64,000 nt of DNA, taken from Hypoxylon rubiginosum (Eukaryota > Ascomycota > Sordariomycetes > Xylariales > Hypoxylaceae). The notes under the pieces were generated by a model that was not told the DNA's origin, made no database searches, and saw nothing but the letters and a program-made list of their open reading frames with translations. Both the position numbers and the translations under genes were made by a program. Positions 24,973-39,200 of this stretch are shown here, piece after piece. Positions within the stretch are counted from its first letter, which is position 1. Every line of letters starts with the position of its first letter. Location: positions 310,001 to 374,000 of the forward strand of contig CADCXA010000019.1 in assembly GCA_902806565.1 (NCBI GenBank), in the 5' to 3' direction.

Positions 24973-26811
24973 CGATATGTTTTTTTAAAAAAGAATTTTT
25001 ATTTAATAATATTTTTAAATAAATATTTATAAATATTTATTAATTTTATTTTTAAAAGAAAGTTATTTTATTATTATTATTATATTTATATTTTATATTA
25101 TTTATATTATATATATTTATTATTTATTTTTTATATTTAATATTTAATTTTATTTTATTTAATATTATTTATAAATTTAAATTTAAAATAAGTTTTTTTT
25201 TAAAATTTTATATATTTTTAAATTTAATATTTTATAAAAGTTTTATATAATTTTATAAAACTTTAAAACTTTATTTATAAATAAATTTAAAATATATATA
25301 TAAAATAAATATATATAATATTATTATTAAAATAAATAATTTTTAAAAAATTAATTTTTAAAAAATTAATATTTTATAAGTTAAATTTAAATTAAAATAT
25401 TTATTATTATTTTTATAAATATATAATTTATAAATAAAAGATTTTTAATATATTTATATATTTTTATAAATATTAATATTTAAACTTTTTATAAAATTAA
25501 AAAAAAAGTTTTTAATTAATATAATATAATAAATTATTTTATAAAGTTTTTTATTTTTATTTATTTTTAAAATTATATATTAATTATATATTTATTTATA
25601 AATTAATATTTTAAGGTTTAAAAAATATATAAAAGTTTTATAAAAATATAAATTAAAATTTATATTAAATTTAAATATATAAATAATATTAATATTAATT
25701 ATATTTTATATTATTTATTTTTATATAATTATTTTATATATTTATAAATATTTATATAATTTTAAACTTTTATAATTTATGTTTTATTATTATTTTATAA
25801 AATATTAAATTAAAGGTTAAAAGTTAAAATATAAAGAAATTTATTTTTAAATTTTACTATTTTTTTAAATTAAATTTCAATTAATATAAATATTATAATA
25901 TTATTTTTTTAAATTTTAAGATTTTATTTATAAATATATATTTTAATTTTATATTGATTTTTTAATGTTATTTTATTTATATAAAATTATAAATTTAATT
26001 ATAACTTTTTATATTTATTTTAAATAATAAATTATTAAAATTTAAAAATTAATATTTTAACACTTTTAATTTTAACTTTAAGTTTTTATATTTAAAAGAT
26101 TTTATAATAAACTTTTATATATTTTTTATAGTATTATATATTAATTTTAATTTAATATAAATTTAAATTTAATTTAAAGTTTTATATTTAAACTTTTAAA
26201 AATTTTTAAAATTTTAATCTTATAAATTTTTTATATTAATTTAAAAAAAAAGTATTTTATTTTTATATAGTTTAATTAATAAATAATTAAAATTATTATA
26301 TTTTATATTTTATATATTTTTAATGTTTTTATAATTTAATTTTATATATATTTATATTTTAATATTTATTATTTTTAATATTATTATTTTTTGTTTTTTT
26401 ATTTTTATTATATGTTTTATTTTTTTTAAATTTTTTTTTTATATATTAATTTTTTATTTTCTTTATATTTATATATATTTTATATATTATTATTTTTAGT
26501 TTTATTTTTTTTTTATATATTAGTTTATTTTAATTTATATTAAATTTATTTTTATTTTTATTATAATTTATTTTATATTTATTTATATTTTATATATTAT
26601 ATTTTATATTATTATTTATATGTTATATATTTTTAGTTTTATTATAATTTATTTTATATTTATATATAATTTTTATAATTATTAATTTTATTTTTTATTA
26701 AAATATTTAATATATATTAAATATAAAATTAATTATATTAATTATTATATAATATATATATAATTAACTTTTTTTTATAATTTAATATTAATTTAAAAAT
26801 ATTAAAAAGAT

Positions 26812-26990
26812 CTTAATAATTTATATTATTTAAAAAACCTATTTTATATAATTTTTTAATTTTAATTATATTATTATTAAAATAAAAATTAAATTATAAA
26901 AATAAAAAAATAAAAAAAATATAATATAATTTTAAATATTTAATTAACTTATAAATTTATTATTTAATTAATTATTTATATTATATTAAA
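26812..26990 (+). repeat. Partial copy A of the fold-back arm
   Basis: Same order of landmarks as the left arm at 28800-28985: TTAATAATTTATATTATT, an A-rich stretch with AAAATAAAAATTAAA, then AATATTTAATTAACTTATAA. Same orientation as the left arm. Outer end not recognisable. Confidence 0.6.
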
Positions 26991-27610
26991 TATTTAAAAA
27001 ATTTTTATTTTAATATTTATATATTTTAATTTATATTATATATATATTTATATATTTATTGTTTTAATTATAAAATATTTAAAAAAAAGTTTATAAAATT
27101 ATAAATTATTATATATTTAAAATTAAAAATAAAAGCTTAAATCTTTAAATAATATTATATATTAAATATATTAAAATATTTATTATTATAAGTATATAAA
27201 ATTATATTAAAATTTAAAGATTATTAATCTTAAAATATTTAAGATTATTTTTATTATTATTTATATTATATTAAATACTTAAATTTTTTTATTTTAAAAT
27301 TTATATATTTTATTTTATAATATATTTTTATTTTTATTTTTATTTATTTTTTATTATTATATATTTTAAATATTTTATATTTTATATATTTTTAATGTTT
27401 TTATAATTTAATTTTTATATATGTTTATATTTTTATTTTATATTATATTTTTATTTTTATTTTATTTTATTATTTATTTTATTTATTTAAATATAATTTT
27501 TATTATTATTTAATAATTTTTATATTTTATTTTTATAAATTATTAATTTATTTTATTTTAATTTTATATTTTATATATTTATTTATATTTTCTTTTTATT
27601 TTTTATATTA

Positions 27611-27795
27611 TTAATAATTTATATTATTTAAAAAAACATGTTTTATATATAGTTTTTTATTTTTTATTATATAATAATTAAAAAAAAAATTAAAATATAA
27701 AAATAAAAAAGATTTAATAATATAAAATAATTTTAAATATTTAATTAACTTATAAATTTATAAGTTAATTAATTATATATATTATATTAAAAATT
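27611..27795 (+). repeat. Partial copy B of the fold-back arm
   Basis: Starts TTAATAATTTATATTATT, has ACATGTTTTATATA where the left arm has ACGTGTTTTATATA, and ends in the palindromic CTTATAAATTTATAAG. Shares extra downstream sequence with copy A (TTATATTAAA-ATTTAAA), so A and B are closer to each other than to the fold-back arms. Confidence 0.6.
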
Positions 27796-28476
27796 TAAAT
27801 CTTTTTTCTTTAATTTTTATATTTATTTTTATATTATATTTTTATTTTTATTTTAATTTATTTTATATTTTTTAATTTTCTTCTTATTTTTTAATTTCTT
27901 TAATTTATTTTATATTATATTTTATTTTTAATATATATATATTATTTTTTATAACTTACTTTTTATATATATTTATATTATATTATATTTTTAATATATA
28001 TATATTATTTTTTATAATTTATTTTTTATATATATTTATATTTTATTTTTTTAAATCTTTTTATTATTATTTATTATTATTATTTTTATTGTTTTTTATA
28101 TTATTTTTTATTAAATTTATTTATTTTTTTATTTTTATTTAAATTTTATTTATATTTATATATATTTAATATATTATATATTTTATTTTATATTATTTTA
28201 TATATTTTTATTTTTATATTTAAACTTTTATTATTATTTATATTATTATTTATATTATTATTTTTTATTTTTTATTAAATTTTAATTTTAATTTTTATTA
28301 AATTTTATATTATTTTATATTATATTTTTTATTTTAAAATTTATATATATATTATTTTATATTATTTTATATTATATTTTTATTTTTATTATAATTTATT
28401 TTTTATTTATATATATTTTTTATTTATATATATTTTATTATTTTTTAATTTTTTTAAAAATTTTAATTTTATATAA

Positions 28477-28714
28477 TCGGAGATATCGGCGATACCGGCT
28501 GTATCGGTGGTATCGGTGATACCGGTATTATCTGGCTTATATAAGTTATCGGGGGCTATCGTGGTTATTAAAGCTATTTGTGGCTATCCGTGGCTATCCG
28601 TGGCTTTTGTAGCTATTGGTCTTATCTCTTATCGGAGCTTTTCGTGGCTATCGGTCTTATCCTTTATTGGAGTTTTTCATGGCTATTAGTTTTACCCCTT
28701 ATTGGAGCTTTTAA
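28477..28714 (+). repeat. Normal-GC minisatellite island inside the AT block
   Basis: The left part has short TATCGG/ATACCGG modules. The middle has GTGGCTATCC repeated at 10-bp spacing. The right part has a 35-bp unit (GGCTATCGGTCTTATC, then TTATTGGAG, then TTTT) repeated about three times with growing divergence. The 60-codon frame through it has no homology feel and is taken as chance. Confidence 0.8.
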
Positions 28715-28998
28715 TGTACGCCAGGCACGTAATTAGCTATATTAGCCACTACGTAACACATGTTTAATTTATCTTTTTTTAAAGCGTAATATTAATTTGA
28801 ATTTTTTATAAAAACGTTAATAATTTAAATTATTTAATAAAACGTGTTTTATATAACTTTTTAATATTAGTTATATTATAATTAAAATAAAAATTAAAAT
28901 ATAAAAACGAAAAAAATATAAAAATATAAAGCGATTTTAAATATTTAATTAACTTATAAATTTATAACTTAATTAATAAAATAATAAAAACTTAATAA
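28715..28998 (+). repeat. Fold-back element, left arm (outer part unmutated)
   Basis: The outer ~80 bp keep normal GC. Beyond about 28800 nearly all G/C is gone, and the few surviving C are mostly in CpG (for example AAAACG, AAACGTG, AAAGCG). Confidence 0.75.
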
Positions 28999-29376
28999 CT
29001 TTTATTTTTATTTTAAATTTTAAATATTTTATTTTAAATAAATATAAATTTTAAGTATTTTATAAATAATTAGTTTAAAATAATTTAAGTTTTTTATAAT
29101 AAAATATTATAAAAATATAAATTTTTTATTTATTTTTTTATAAATAATTTTTAAATATTTAATAAATATTTATTAAAAATTAATTATTTTATAATTAAAA
29201 TAATATTTTAAATAATTATAAACTTATAAAATTTTAATATATATTTTTTTATATTTTAAAATATTTTTTTAATTATTTATTTTATTATTAATAAAAAAAT
29301 TTAATTAAAATATTTTTATAAAATTAATATTTTTAAATTTACATTTAATATAAAATAAAATATTTTTTAAAATTAA

Positions 29377-29660
29377 TTATTAAATCTTTATTATTTTATT
29401 AGTTAAGTTATAAATTTATAAGTTAATTAAATACTTAAAATCGCTTTATATTTTTATATTTTTTTTACTTTTATATTTTAATTTTTATTTTAATTATAAT
29501 ATAATTAATTTTAAAAAGTTATATAAAATATATTTTATTAAACGGTATTAATTATTAAAGTTTTTATAAAAAATTTATATTAATATTATATTTTAAAAAA
29601 AAATAAATTAAATATATATTATATAATAATTAATATAATTAATTATATATTTAATATATA
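29377..29660 (-). repeat. Fold-back element, right arm (fully mutated at its outer end)
   Basis: Inverted copy of the left arm. The outer ~100 bp have no G or C. Further in it keeps AACGG and the AATCGC that mirrors the left arm's GCGATT. Confidence 0.75.
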
Positions 29661-32600
29661 TTTAAATATTTAATAAAATAATTGAAATTTAATTAATAAA
29701 ATAAAATATTAAAATAATATATTTAATTATTAATTAAGCTTTAAATAAAAAAAAATTTAACTAATAAAAACTTTTAAATTTTTATAATTAAAATTTTAAA
29801 TTTTATAATATAAATTAATATTTTTTAATTTAAAATAATTTTAATTAATAATTTTTTTTATAAATTTTTTTTTATATTATTTAGTTTTATTATTATTATT
29901 TTATAGTTTTAATTGTTTTTAAATAGTTTTAATTAATATTTTTTTTATAAATTTTTTTATAAATTTTTTTATAATATATTATTTAATTATATAATTATTA
30001 TTTTATATTTTTAAATAATTTTATATAATTTTTATTAATATTATTTTTTATTTTATTAATTTATTTTAATTAAAATTTATATAATTTTATAATTTTATAT
30101 AATATTAAATTACTTTAAATGGTTTTAATTAATATATAGTTTTAATTAATAAATGGTTTTAATTAATAATAATTTTTATTAATTAATTTTTTCTTATAAT
30201 ATTATTTATTTAACTTTTAATAATTAATAAATTTTTTTTAAATTTTTTAATTATTATTAATAAATATAAAAAATTTAAATAATAATTCTTATATATTATA
30301 TTATTTATATTAATTTTAAAAAATATTTCTTAGTAATTTTTAAAATTAAAAGATATTTATTAATTATAATAAATATAAATAAAAATAAATAAGTTATTTT
30401 TAAATTTTTTTTAAAAATTTATTTATAATATTTTTAATATTAAAATTATTTATTTTAAAATATTTATTATATATTTATTATATTATATTTTTAAGGTTAA
30501 TTATTATTTTTAGATTTTGAAAATTAATTTATAAGTTTTATTAAATTAAAAATATATTAAAAAATTATTTTATTTTTAATATATTTTTTTTTTTAAAGTT
30601 TAATTTATAATAAATTAATAAAATATAATTTAAAAATATAAAAATCTATTATATTATAATTAGTTTTTTATAAAGTTAATTAAAACTTATCAATTTTATA
30701 AATAATTAAAAAGTTATAAATAGTTTAAAATTTTAATTATAAATTTTATTTATTTTATTTATTAAAACTTTATAAAAAACTATTATTTTTAATATTATTA
30801 TTATTATAAAAACCTTATAACTTTAAAAAAATTTAAACTTAATTTATATGTAAAAGTTTTTAAGTTATATAAAACGTTATTTAATTTGTTATTTTAAAAT
30901 TTAAAATATATTTATATTATATTTTTAAAAATAAATATAAATAATTATAAATATTTAATTATTAAAATAAGTTTTAATTATTATTTAACGTTTATTAAAA
31001 TCGTTTTTAATATTTTAAAAAAAAGCTTTTATTTATATTAAATTAAATAAATAAAGTAAATAAATTAACTATATTAATTATTAAAATTTTAAACTTTTTT
31101 ATAAATAATAATTATATAATATTAAAATTTATAGTTATTAATAAAATGTTTTTTATTTTAATAAAATCTAAATATAAAAACTTACTAAAAAAAAATTATA
31201 TAAGATTTAAAATTATTAATTAAAATTTTTTTATTTTAATTTATAAATGTAACCGGAAAAAATTATTAAAAAAAAAACTTGGTAAAAACTTAACTAACGA
31301 TTTTAATACGGATTTACACTTTTTTAACGTATTTATTAAATAAAAGCTTTTTTCTCCATTTTTATTTAAGAAAAGAAAAATTAATAATCCTTAAAAAATA
31401 AGCCTTTTAAAAGTTATAAACGTTTTTTTTAATTTTAATAACTATTTATTAAATGTTATATTTACTTCTAATTAATCTATAAAAAATATAATAAAAAAAA
31501 ATTAAAAAAAAGATATTATAAATAAATAAATATATATATATATAAATATATTAAAAAATATAAAAATTAATTTTAAAGATAAATTTTATTATTATATTTT
31601 TTAATTAATTATTATTAATATAAAATAAACTTTTTTATATTTATTAAAATTTATTTAAAATATAAAAAAGTTTGGTTTTTTTTTAAAATAAATATTAATA
31701 GTTATATAAATTAATATTTTTATATTTATAGTTTATATTATTTTTTAAAATAACGTTTACTATTAAAGAAATTAAATTAAAATATTTTTTACAGTTTTAA
31801 ATGTTTTTAAAAAAACTTGTTTGTTTTTATTAAATAAAATTACTTTTTTAACCACCTTTTTATACCTTTTTTTAACGTAAGATATTTTAAATTTTCTAAT
31901 TAATAGTAATTAAAACCTTTTATTTATTATTTAATTTAAATATTAAAAAATAATTTTTTAAATATTAAAATTTATAATATTAAAGTTATAAATAAATAAT
32001 ATAATATATATAATATTTTATATTAGTTAAATAAACGTTTAAAAGATAAATTAAGTAAAAATAAAACCTTTATTTTTTATTATAAAAATGAAGATATTAA
32101 ATTTATAAAAATTTATAAATTATTAGATTTTTTAAAATTATTATTAATTAAAATTAATCTTAAAACTAGGTTTTTTTAAAAAAATATTTAATATTATAAT
32201 TTAACGTTTACGTTTATATTAATATATTATAAGTTAATTAATCTTTTTAAAAACTATTTAAAATTAAATTGTTTTTTAATATAAAACGTTTTATATTATT
32301 AAATTAACCTAATAAAAACAGTTAAAAATAAAAGATTTAAATATATTTAATTATATTTTTATAACTTGTAAATAACTTTTAATTATTAAATAATTATAAA
32401 TAATAATAATTTAAATTAAAATATTATAATATAATTATCCGAAAAAATTTATATTATAAACTTTTATATTAATAAATATATTACCACTTAAAAATAATTT
32501 TAAAATATTATACGTCGAATAAAAATAACCAGGATTAATTAAGTGTAATTTTAAGTAATTTTAAATATAAACCTTAATTTTATTATTAAAAAAAATGTTA

Positions 32601-35600
32601 ATTAAAAATAAAAGAATTTTTTAATAACTAATAATATTATTAAGATTATTCTAGATATGTTTAATATTAAATAATAATAAAAAGAAATTATTTTAATTAA
32701 ACGGGATTATTTAAATACTTTTATATATTTTTATACACGTGTTTTAGTTTTTTACTTATTATATATACCGCTTTTTTATTTTTTAATATGGTTAAATAAA
32801 GGAATAAACTAAAATTTAAATATAATTATTTATAGTAAAAACCGTAAAAAAATAAATTTAACCTTAAAATAATATTTTTAATATTATTTTTATAGTTAAA
32901 AGTAACAGGAATTATTTTTTTTTATTTTTAAAAAGCTTTTTTAGTAGTATTTAATTAATATTTAAATTATTACAAATTAAAATACCTTAAATTAATTAAA
33001 ATATAAATAAAATAATTTTTAAAAAACGTTTAAAAATAATTTTAAAGATATTATATTAATTAAAAATATTAATATATTATTTATTAAATGTATTATATAC
33101 TTATTAATATTATTTACTAGCTTTAAAAAATTTATATTTCGTTATTATTAAAATTTAATAACTATTATTTATAAATAAAACTAATTAATATTATTTATTA
33201 TTTTTATAATAAATTTATATTAACTAAAAATTTAAAATAAACTTCTTTTAAAATAAATTGTAAATAATTAATTAAATATTAATATAAAAGTTTTTAATTA
33301 AAAGTAAATAATATTATTAAAAGATATTAAATATAATAAATATTTTAATAATTATATAAAATTAATATAAAGTATTAAATATTAAAAATAAAATTTATTA
33401 TATATATATTATTTGGTTTTTTTATTAAAAAACAATTATAAATAATATTTATAACCTAAGATTATTAATAAAATAATTTAAATAAAAGTTCTTAAACTTA
33501 ATATTAATTTAAATAACGTTTTATAAAAAATAGTTTTTTTAAATATAATATATAAATTTTATAAATTAAATAAATTAAATGTTTTATATATATTAAATAA
33601 CAGTTATATTAAAAGGTTTTTAAAACTATTTTATATTAAAACTATAATTAAATTTAATGGTTATTTTATTTATAAATAAAAACTTATTATAAAAATTTTT
33701 AATAATTATTTAAAGCTGTAAAGTTATAATAATAATTAGGTGGTTTTATATAACCTTTATTTAAATTAAAAATTTTAAGTTTATATTAATATTAAAATTT
33801 ATATAATAGTAAAAACGGTAAAATATATTTATAAATATATATATAAAAATATTAATAAAATTACCACACGTTTATAAATTAATAAAAATCTAGAAAATTT
33901 TAATTAAAAACTTTAAAATTAAAATAAAATTAATAAATATTTATAAAATTAATTTATAAAACTTTTTAAAATTATATACCGATTATTTAAATTTCCTGTT
34001 TATAGTATTAAATTGGTTATTTAACTTTTTATTGTTTATTTATTTAAAAAAAATAAAATAATATATAATATTATTAAAAACTTTAATATATTAATAAATA
34101 AAATTAATTAATTTTAATTAATATTAATTACTTGGTTTAATTATAATAAATAATATAAAAATAAGTGTTATATTTTATATTAAGATTTTTCTGGTAACTT
34201 TTAATAGTATTTAAAATTAAAATAAACTAAATATTAATATAATATAAAAAAAAAATTAACTGGATTTATTTTATTTATTTAAAAACTAAAAAAAGGTTTT
34301 ATTTATAAATATTATTTATAATAATTTTAAAAATTATAAATTAATCCGATTTATATAAATATAAAAACTATTAATATTATATTTTTTAATAAGTTTATAA
34401 AACTTAAGGTTTATTAAAAAATAATAATTATTAAAATTATTTTTTTAAAAAAATATATGTTTTTACTATAAGTTAATAACTAAAACTTATATTTATATAT
34501 ATTATTATTAATAATAATTATTAGATTTTTTTAAATATTTAAAATAAATTTAAAAAATATTTTTATAATAATTTACTGAGAATAATTACTTATTTTTATA
34601 ACTTATTAATTTTTTTTAAAACTATTTATTTAAATTACAGGTTTTATTTTATTAAATAAGATATTATATATAGTAAAAATTAGGTTAAAGTTAGTTTTTT
34701 AAACTTTAAATATAATTAAAATTAAATAAAAGGAAACCGTTTTTTAAAAAAAAAGTTAAATTATAATAAAAATAAGAAAAAAAATTTATAAAATTAATTA
34801 TTTTTAAAATTAAATAATTAATAATATTTAACTTTTAACATTATTATAAAAACGGTATAAAATAATTTTTTAGATATATATTTTTATTTTTAAGGTTTTA
34901 TTAAAATAAGAAAGATTTTTTTATATTTAGTTTTTTATTATTACTACCAATTAAAAAAAAATAATCTTATATATTATTTTTTTTAAAATTATAACTTTTT
35001 TATTATCTGGTGAAAAAATTATTTACTCGCGATTTAAGATTTTTATTTAATTAAATTTAAACTTTATTTATTTTATAAAATAAAAATTAATAATTATTAA
35101 ACTTTTTTAATAAATGTTATTAATTATTTAAAATAAAGTAATTATATAATATAAATATATTTTTAAAACTGTTTATAAAATATTATATAATATTAAAATA
35201 AATAAGTTATTATTTAACGGGATTTTTACTTTTTTTAGAAAAGATTTTACGTAAATTTTATTTATTATTTAAAAAAAATTACGTTTATAAATTGTTAATA
35301 TTTACTTATAATATTTATTTATATAGGTTCGGTTTTAATAGTTAATTTTTACGGAAAATATATAAGTAAAATAAGTAAATATTAATAATATCTAATTTAT
35401 AAAATAGTTTTATAAAATATTTTATAGTTTTAATTAAAATAAAATAACTTTGTTATTAAACATTATAAAAACATTTAAACGTAATTAAGATTTATATAAC
35501 TATATATTTTTTTTAATATTTTTAAATATAATTAATTATAATTTTATTATTTTTATTATTAGGTTTATTTTATTTATATATAATATATTTATTAATAAAA

Positions 35601-36248
35601 TTAATAATAAATTATTTTAAAATATTTTTAATAATATTAAACTATATTAATTAATAAATAATTATTTTTATATAAAAAATATAAGTTTTTATTAACTATT
35701 AATAAAAATTATATAATTTTTATAATTAAATAAAATATTTTTAGTAAAATTATATTTAAAAATTAACACGCTTATTATATTTTTATATAATTTTAATTTA
35801 AATAAAAGTTTTTATAATAAAATATAACTAATAATAATTTAGTTTAAAAAGTATAATATTAAAATAAAAATACTTAAAAAAGATTTTAATAATAAAGTTT
35901 ATATTATTTTTAAAATGAAATTAATTTAAAATAATAATAATTAGTTATTTTTATAATTTAAATAATAGTTTTTAATTTTAATTTATTTTATAATAATTAT
36001 AAATAAAACGTAAAAGTAATTTTTTAATATTATTAATATTGATTTACGGTTTTTAATTTTTATTTATAGTTAATTTTATATAATTATATTTAAAGTATAA
36101 AATATTTAAAATCTAGGAATTTTAAAACTGTTAAAATTAAATAATAATATTTATAATATAATATATCTTAAAATCTTTTAAAAGTTAAAAAATAATAATA
36201 ATATATAAATAATTATTAAAAATTAGTAAGGAAATAATAAAAAATTGT

Positions 36249-36274
<26 letters not shown>
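36249..36274. repeat. TA dinucleotide microsatellite
   Basis: Thirteen uninterrupted TA units within the AT block. Confidence 0.85.
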
Positions 36275-36279
<5 letters not shown>

Positions 36280-39200
36280 AAAAAAGTATTTATTAAAAAG
36301 TTAAATTTAAAAGTATTTATTATAACATAGTTATTTATAAAAGTTTAATATTAATTAGTGTTAATAAGAATTATTAAGTTTATATATATAATATATATTT
36401 TTTTTATTTTAAATTAAAAATTTAATTAGATTTTAAAAATCTTTTTATAATTAAAACTATATTTTTATAAATTCTTATAAACGTTATTAATTAAAACTAT
36501 AAAAAAAAAGTTAATAATTTTATAATAATTTTAAATTATAAAATAATAATTAAAAATAAAAACGTTTTATTTTAATATTTTTAATATTTATTTTAAATAA
36601 TTATAATTTTTATAATAAAGAGTAACACTTTTTATATAATATAGTTTTTATTAATTTTTCATATAATATTTAAGTTATATATATTTTACTTTATTTATTT
36701 ATATTAATAGCTTTTTATATAATTAACTATATAAAGTTATTAATATAAGGTTTTAATAATTATTATAAATATATATTTTTAATTAAAATTATAATTATTT
36801 ATAAGGCTTATTATATTTTTTTGTTACATTTTTATTATTTATTTATATAAGCTTTATAATTTATCTTAATTTTATATATAGTTTTTTTTAACTTTAATTT
36901 TTTGTTTTATATATTTATTTTTTTAATATATATAAAAACTATTATAATATTTTAACATCTAGTTTTTTATAATTAAAAATTATAAGTAAAAATGTTATAT
37001 AATACTTTTATAACTTATTTAATAATCAGGTAATTTTTATTATTATTTTTATTTATAATTTATTAATTTACTTTTTATAATAATTTTTTTAAAATAATTA
37101 TAGTTAATAATATAATTAATAGTTATTTTTTAAAATATTTTTATAATATAATTATTATTTTAATATATCTAATAATATATTTAAAAATAAAAATAATTAT
37201 TTTATTAACTATTAAGTAATTTTTAGTAGTAACTTTTAAGTATTTTATTTTTTCCTGTTTAATAATAAGAAAATTTATTTTTATAATTTATTTTTCATTT
37301 TTTTATTTTTTTTATTGTTTTTTTAAAGCTTTATAATATTTATTTAAAATTTATTAAAAGGAGGTTTATAAGAAAACTTTTTTTTAAATAAAATAAAGCT
37401 TTTTTTTAAATTATTATAAAAGTATATATAGAATTATAATTATAAAGTTTATTATTTATAAGTTAATAATAAAATAAGTAAAAAAACGTTTAAATATTAT
37501 ATTATTAAATATATTTAAAATAAATTAAAGTTATTATAAGCTAAGGTTTATAAAAAAGTTAATTATAATAAAAAAATTAAATATATATAATAAGAATATA
37601 TAACTTATATTAATTATAATAATAATTAAACATTTTATTTTTATAAAATAAATAATATATATATTTATAAAAATATATAAAACATAGCTAGTAATTATAT
37701 TTATTAATAACTTAATAAAAACTATAAATAATATATAAAGGGCTTATATAGTAATAATATTTATATATTTATAATTATTATTTTTTTAAAGTTAATTTTC
37801 TTAGATATTCTAGTTATATTATAAAATATATATAATTATATTTTAAAGATTCGTATATAAAAACTTTAAAACTTTATATTAACCTAAGTTTTTATTAAAA
37901 TAATTAATAATTATAAATTAAAATATATAATTAAATATAAGGAAATAAATTTTAATTATTTTAAATATATTTTTTAATTTTATTTAAAGTGTTAAAAACT
38001 TTTTTTAAACTTTAATAAAGTTTTATTTTTTAATTATATTTATAAAATAAATTAATATAAAATATTTTTTATAAATATTATTAATATTATTAATAAAGGG
38101 ATAATATTTAATATTAGGTTTATTATTTTATTTAATAAAATATAAAAAAGTTATAATTAGATTATAATATTATTTATTAAATTATTAGAGGTATAAAATT
38201 ACTTTTTATTTAAAGTTATTATTTTGGATTTTTAAAAGTAATTTAAATAAGCTATTTTAAAGTAACTATTAAACTTATAATAAATTTTTTATATTTTTTA
38301 TATAAATAAGAATATTTATTATTAAATTATAAAAAAATGGTAGTATAATTTTAATAGTAAAAATAATAATAATAAGGCGAGATAAAAAAATATAATAAAC
38401 TTAAGAAATATTTAAAATAATAATATTAATATTAAAAGTAATAATATTATAAATAAGTTGGATTTTTATAAATTATATAAATTAAATAATTATACTTATT
38501 AAAATAAAACCTTTTAAAATTTTATAATTATTTTTAATAATATTACTTTTAATTATAAAAGGATTTTAATTTTATAAACTTATATAATTTATATAAAATT
38601 AAAAATGGTATTTAATAAAATATAGAATTATTTATAAGTTATTTTTAGTAGTATTTAATAAAATATAATTACTTATTTATAAATAAAATATTTATTTATT
38701 AAAAAATAATAAATAAGATATTATATATTTTAATATTATAAATATAACTAATAAACTATATTTTTTATTAAATTAAATAATTATAATATTAAAATATATT
38801 TTAAAATTAAAAGTAAAACTAATTTTTTTAAGTTTTAAAAATTATTAAAATATATAATAAAAAAGTAATTTATAAATTTTAATAAGGATTTATAAATAAA
38901 ATTAATAAAATTTTAATAGTATTATTTAGTTATTTATTAAATTAAAAATATATTTTAAATTTATATAAAATTTATTTTTAATTTTATATTAAAATAATAT
39001 TATAAAATATATAGGTTTTTATTTATATAAATTAATTTAATTTTATAAAAACTGTTACTATATATTTATATTATTTAGAATTAATATAATTTATTTTATT
39101 ATTATAAAATCTTTAAAAAGCTTAAAATATTTAATAAAAACCTTAAAATATAAAGAATATTTTATAAAAAAATTAACTTTTAATAACGTTTAAATAAGTT

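Larger units (their letters stand above)
28715..29660. mobile_element. 946-bp fold-back (long terminal inverted repeat) element with RIP-asymmetric arms
   Basis: Left arm 28715-28998 and right arm 29377-29660 are inverted copies of 284 bp around a 378-bp AT-only spacer. The left end reads TGTACGCCAGGCACG; the reverse complement of the right end reads TATATATTAAATATA. Over the outer ~81 bp all ~25 differences are C-to-T or G-to-A and I see no transversion or gap. Homology stops sharply outside 28715 and 29660. No clean target-site duplication is visible (flanks CTTTTAA and TTTAAAT). Long arms recall Mutator-like or fold-back DNA elements; inverted solo LTRs are an alternative because the end starts TG. 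Confidence 0.75.

Noticed and set aside
28507..28689. 60-codon frame with hydrophobic residues in the GC island
   Set aside because: Translation of a minisatellite; the repeat unit is 35 bp, not a multiple of three, and there is no other support.
28477..28714. Repeat array considered as a CRISPR
   Set aside because: Fungal DNA, contiguous degenerate units with no unique spacers.
28715..29660. piggyBac-type TTAA target duplication flanking the fold-back element
   Set aside because: TTAA directly abuts the left end but is offset by one base on the right, and A/T-only flanks make a chance match likely.
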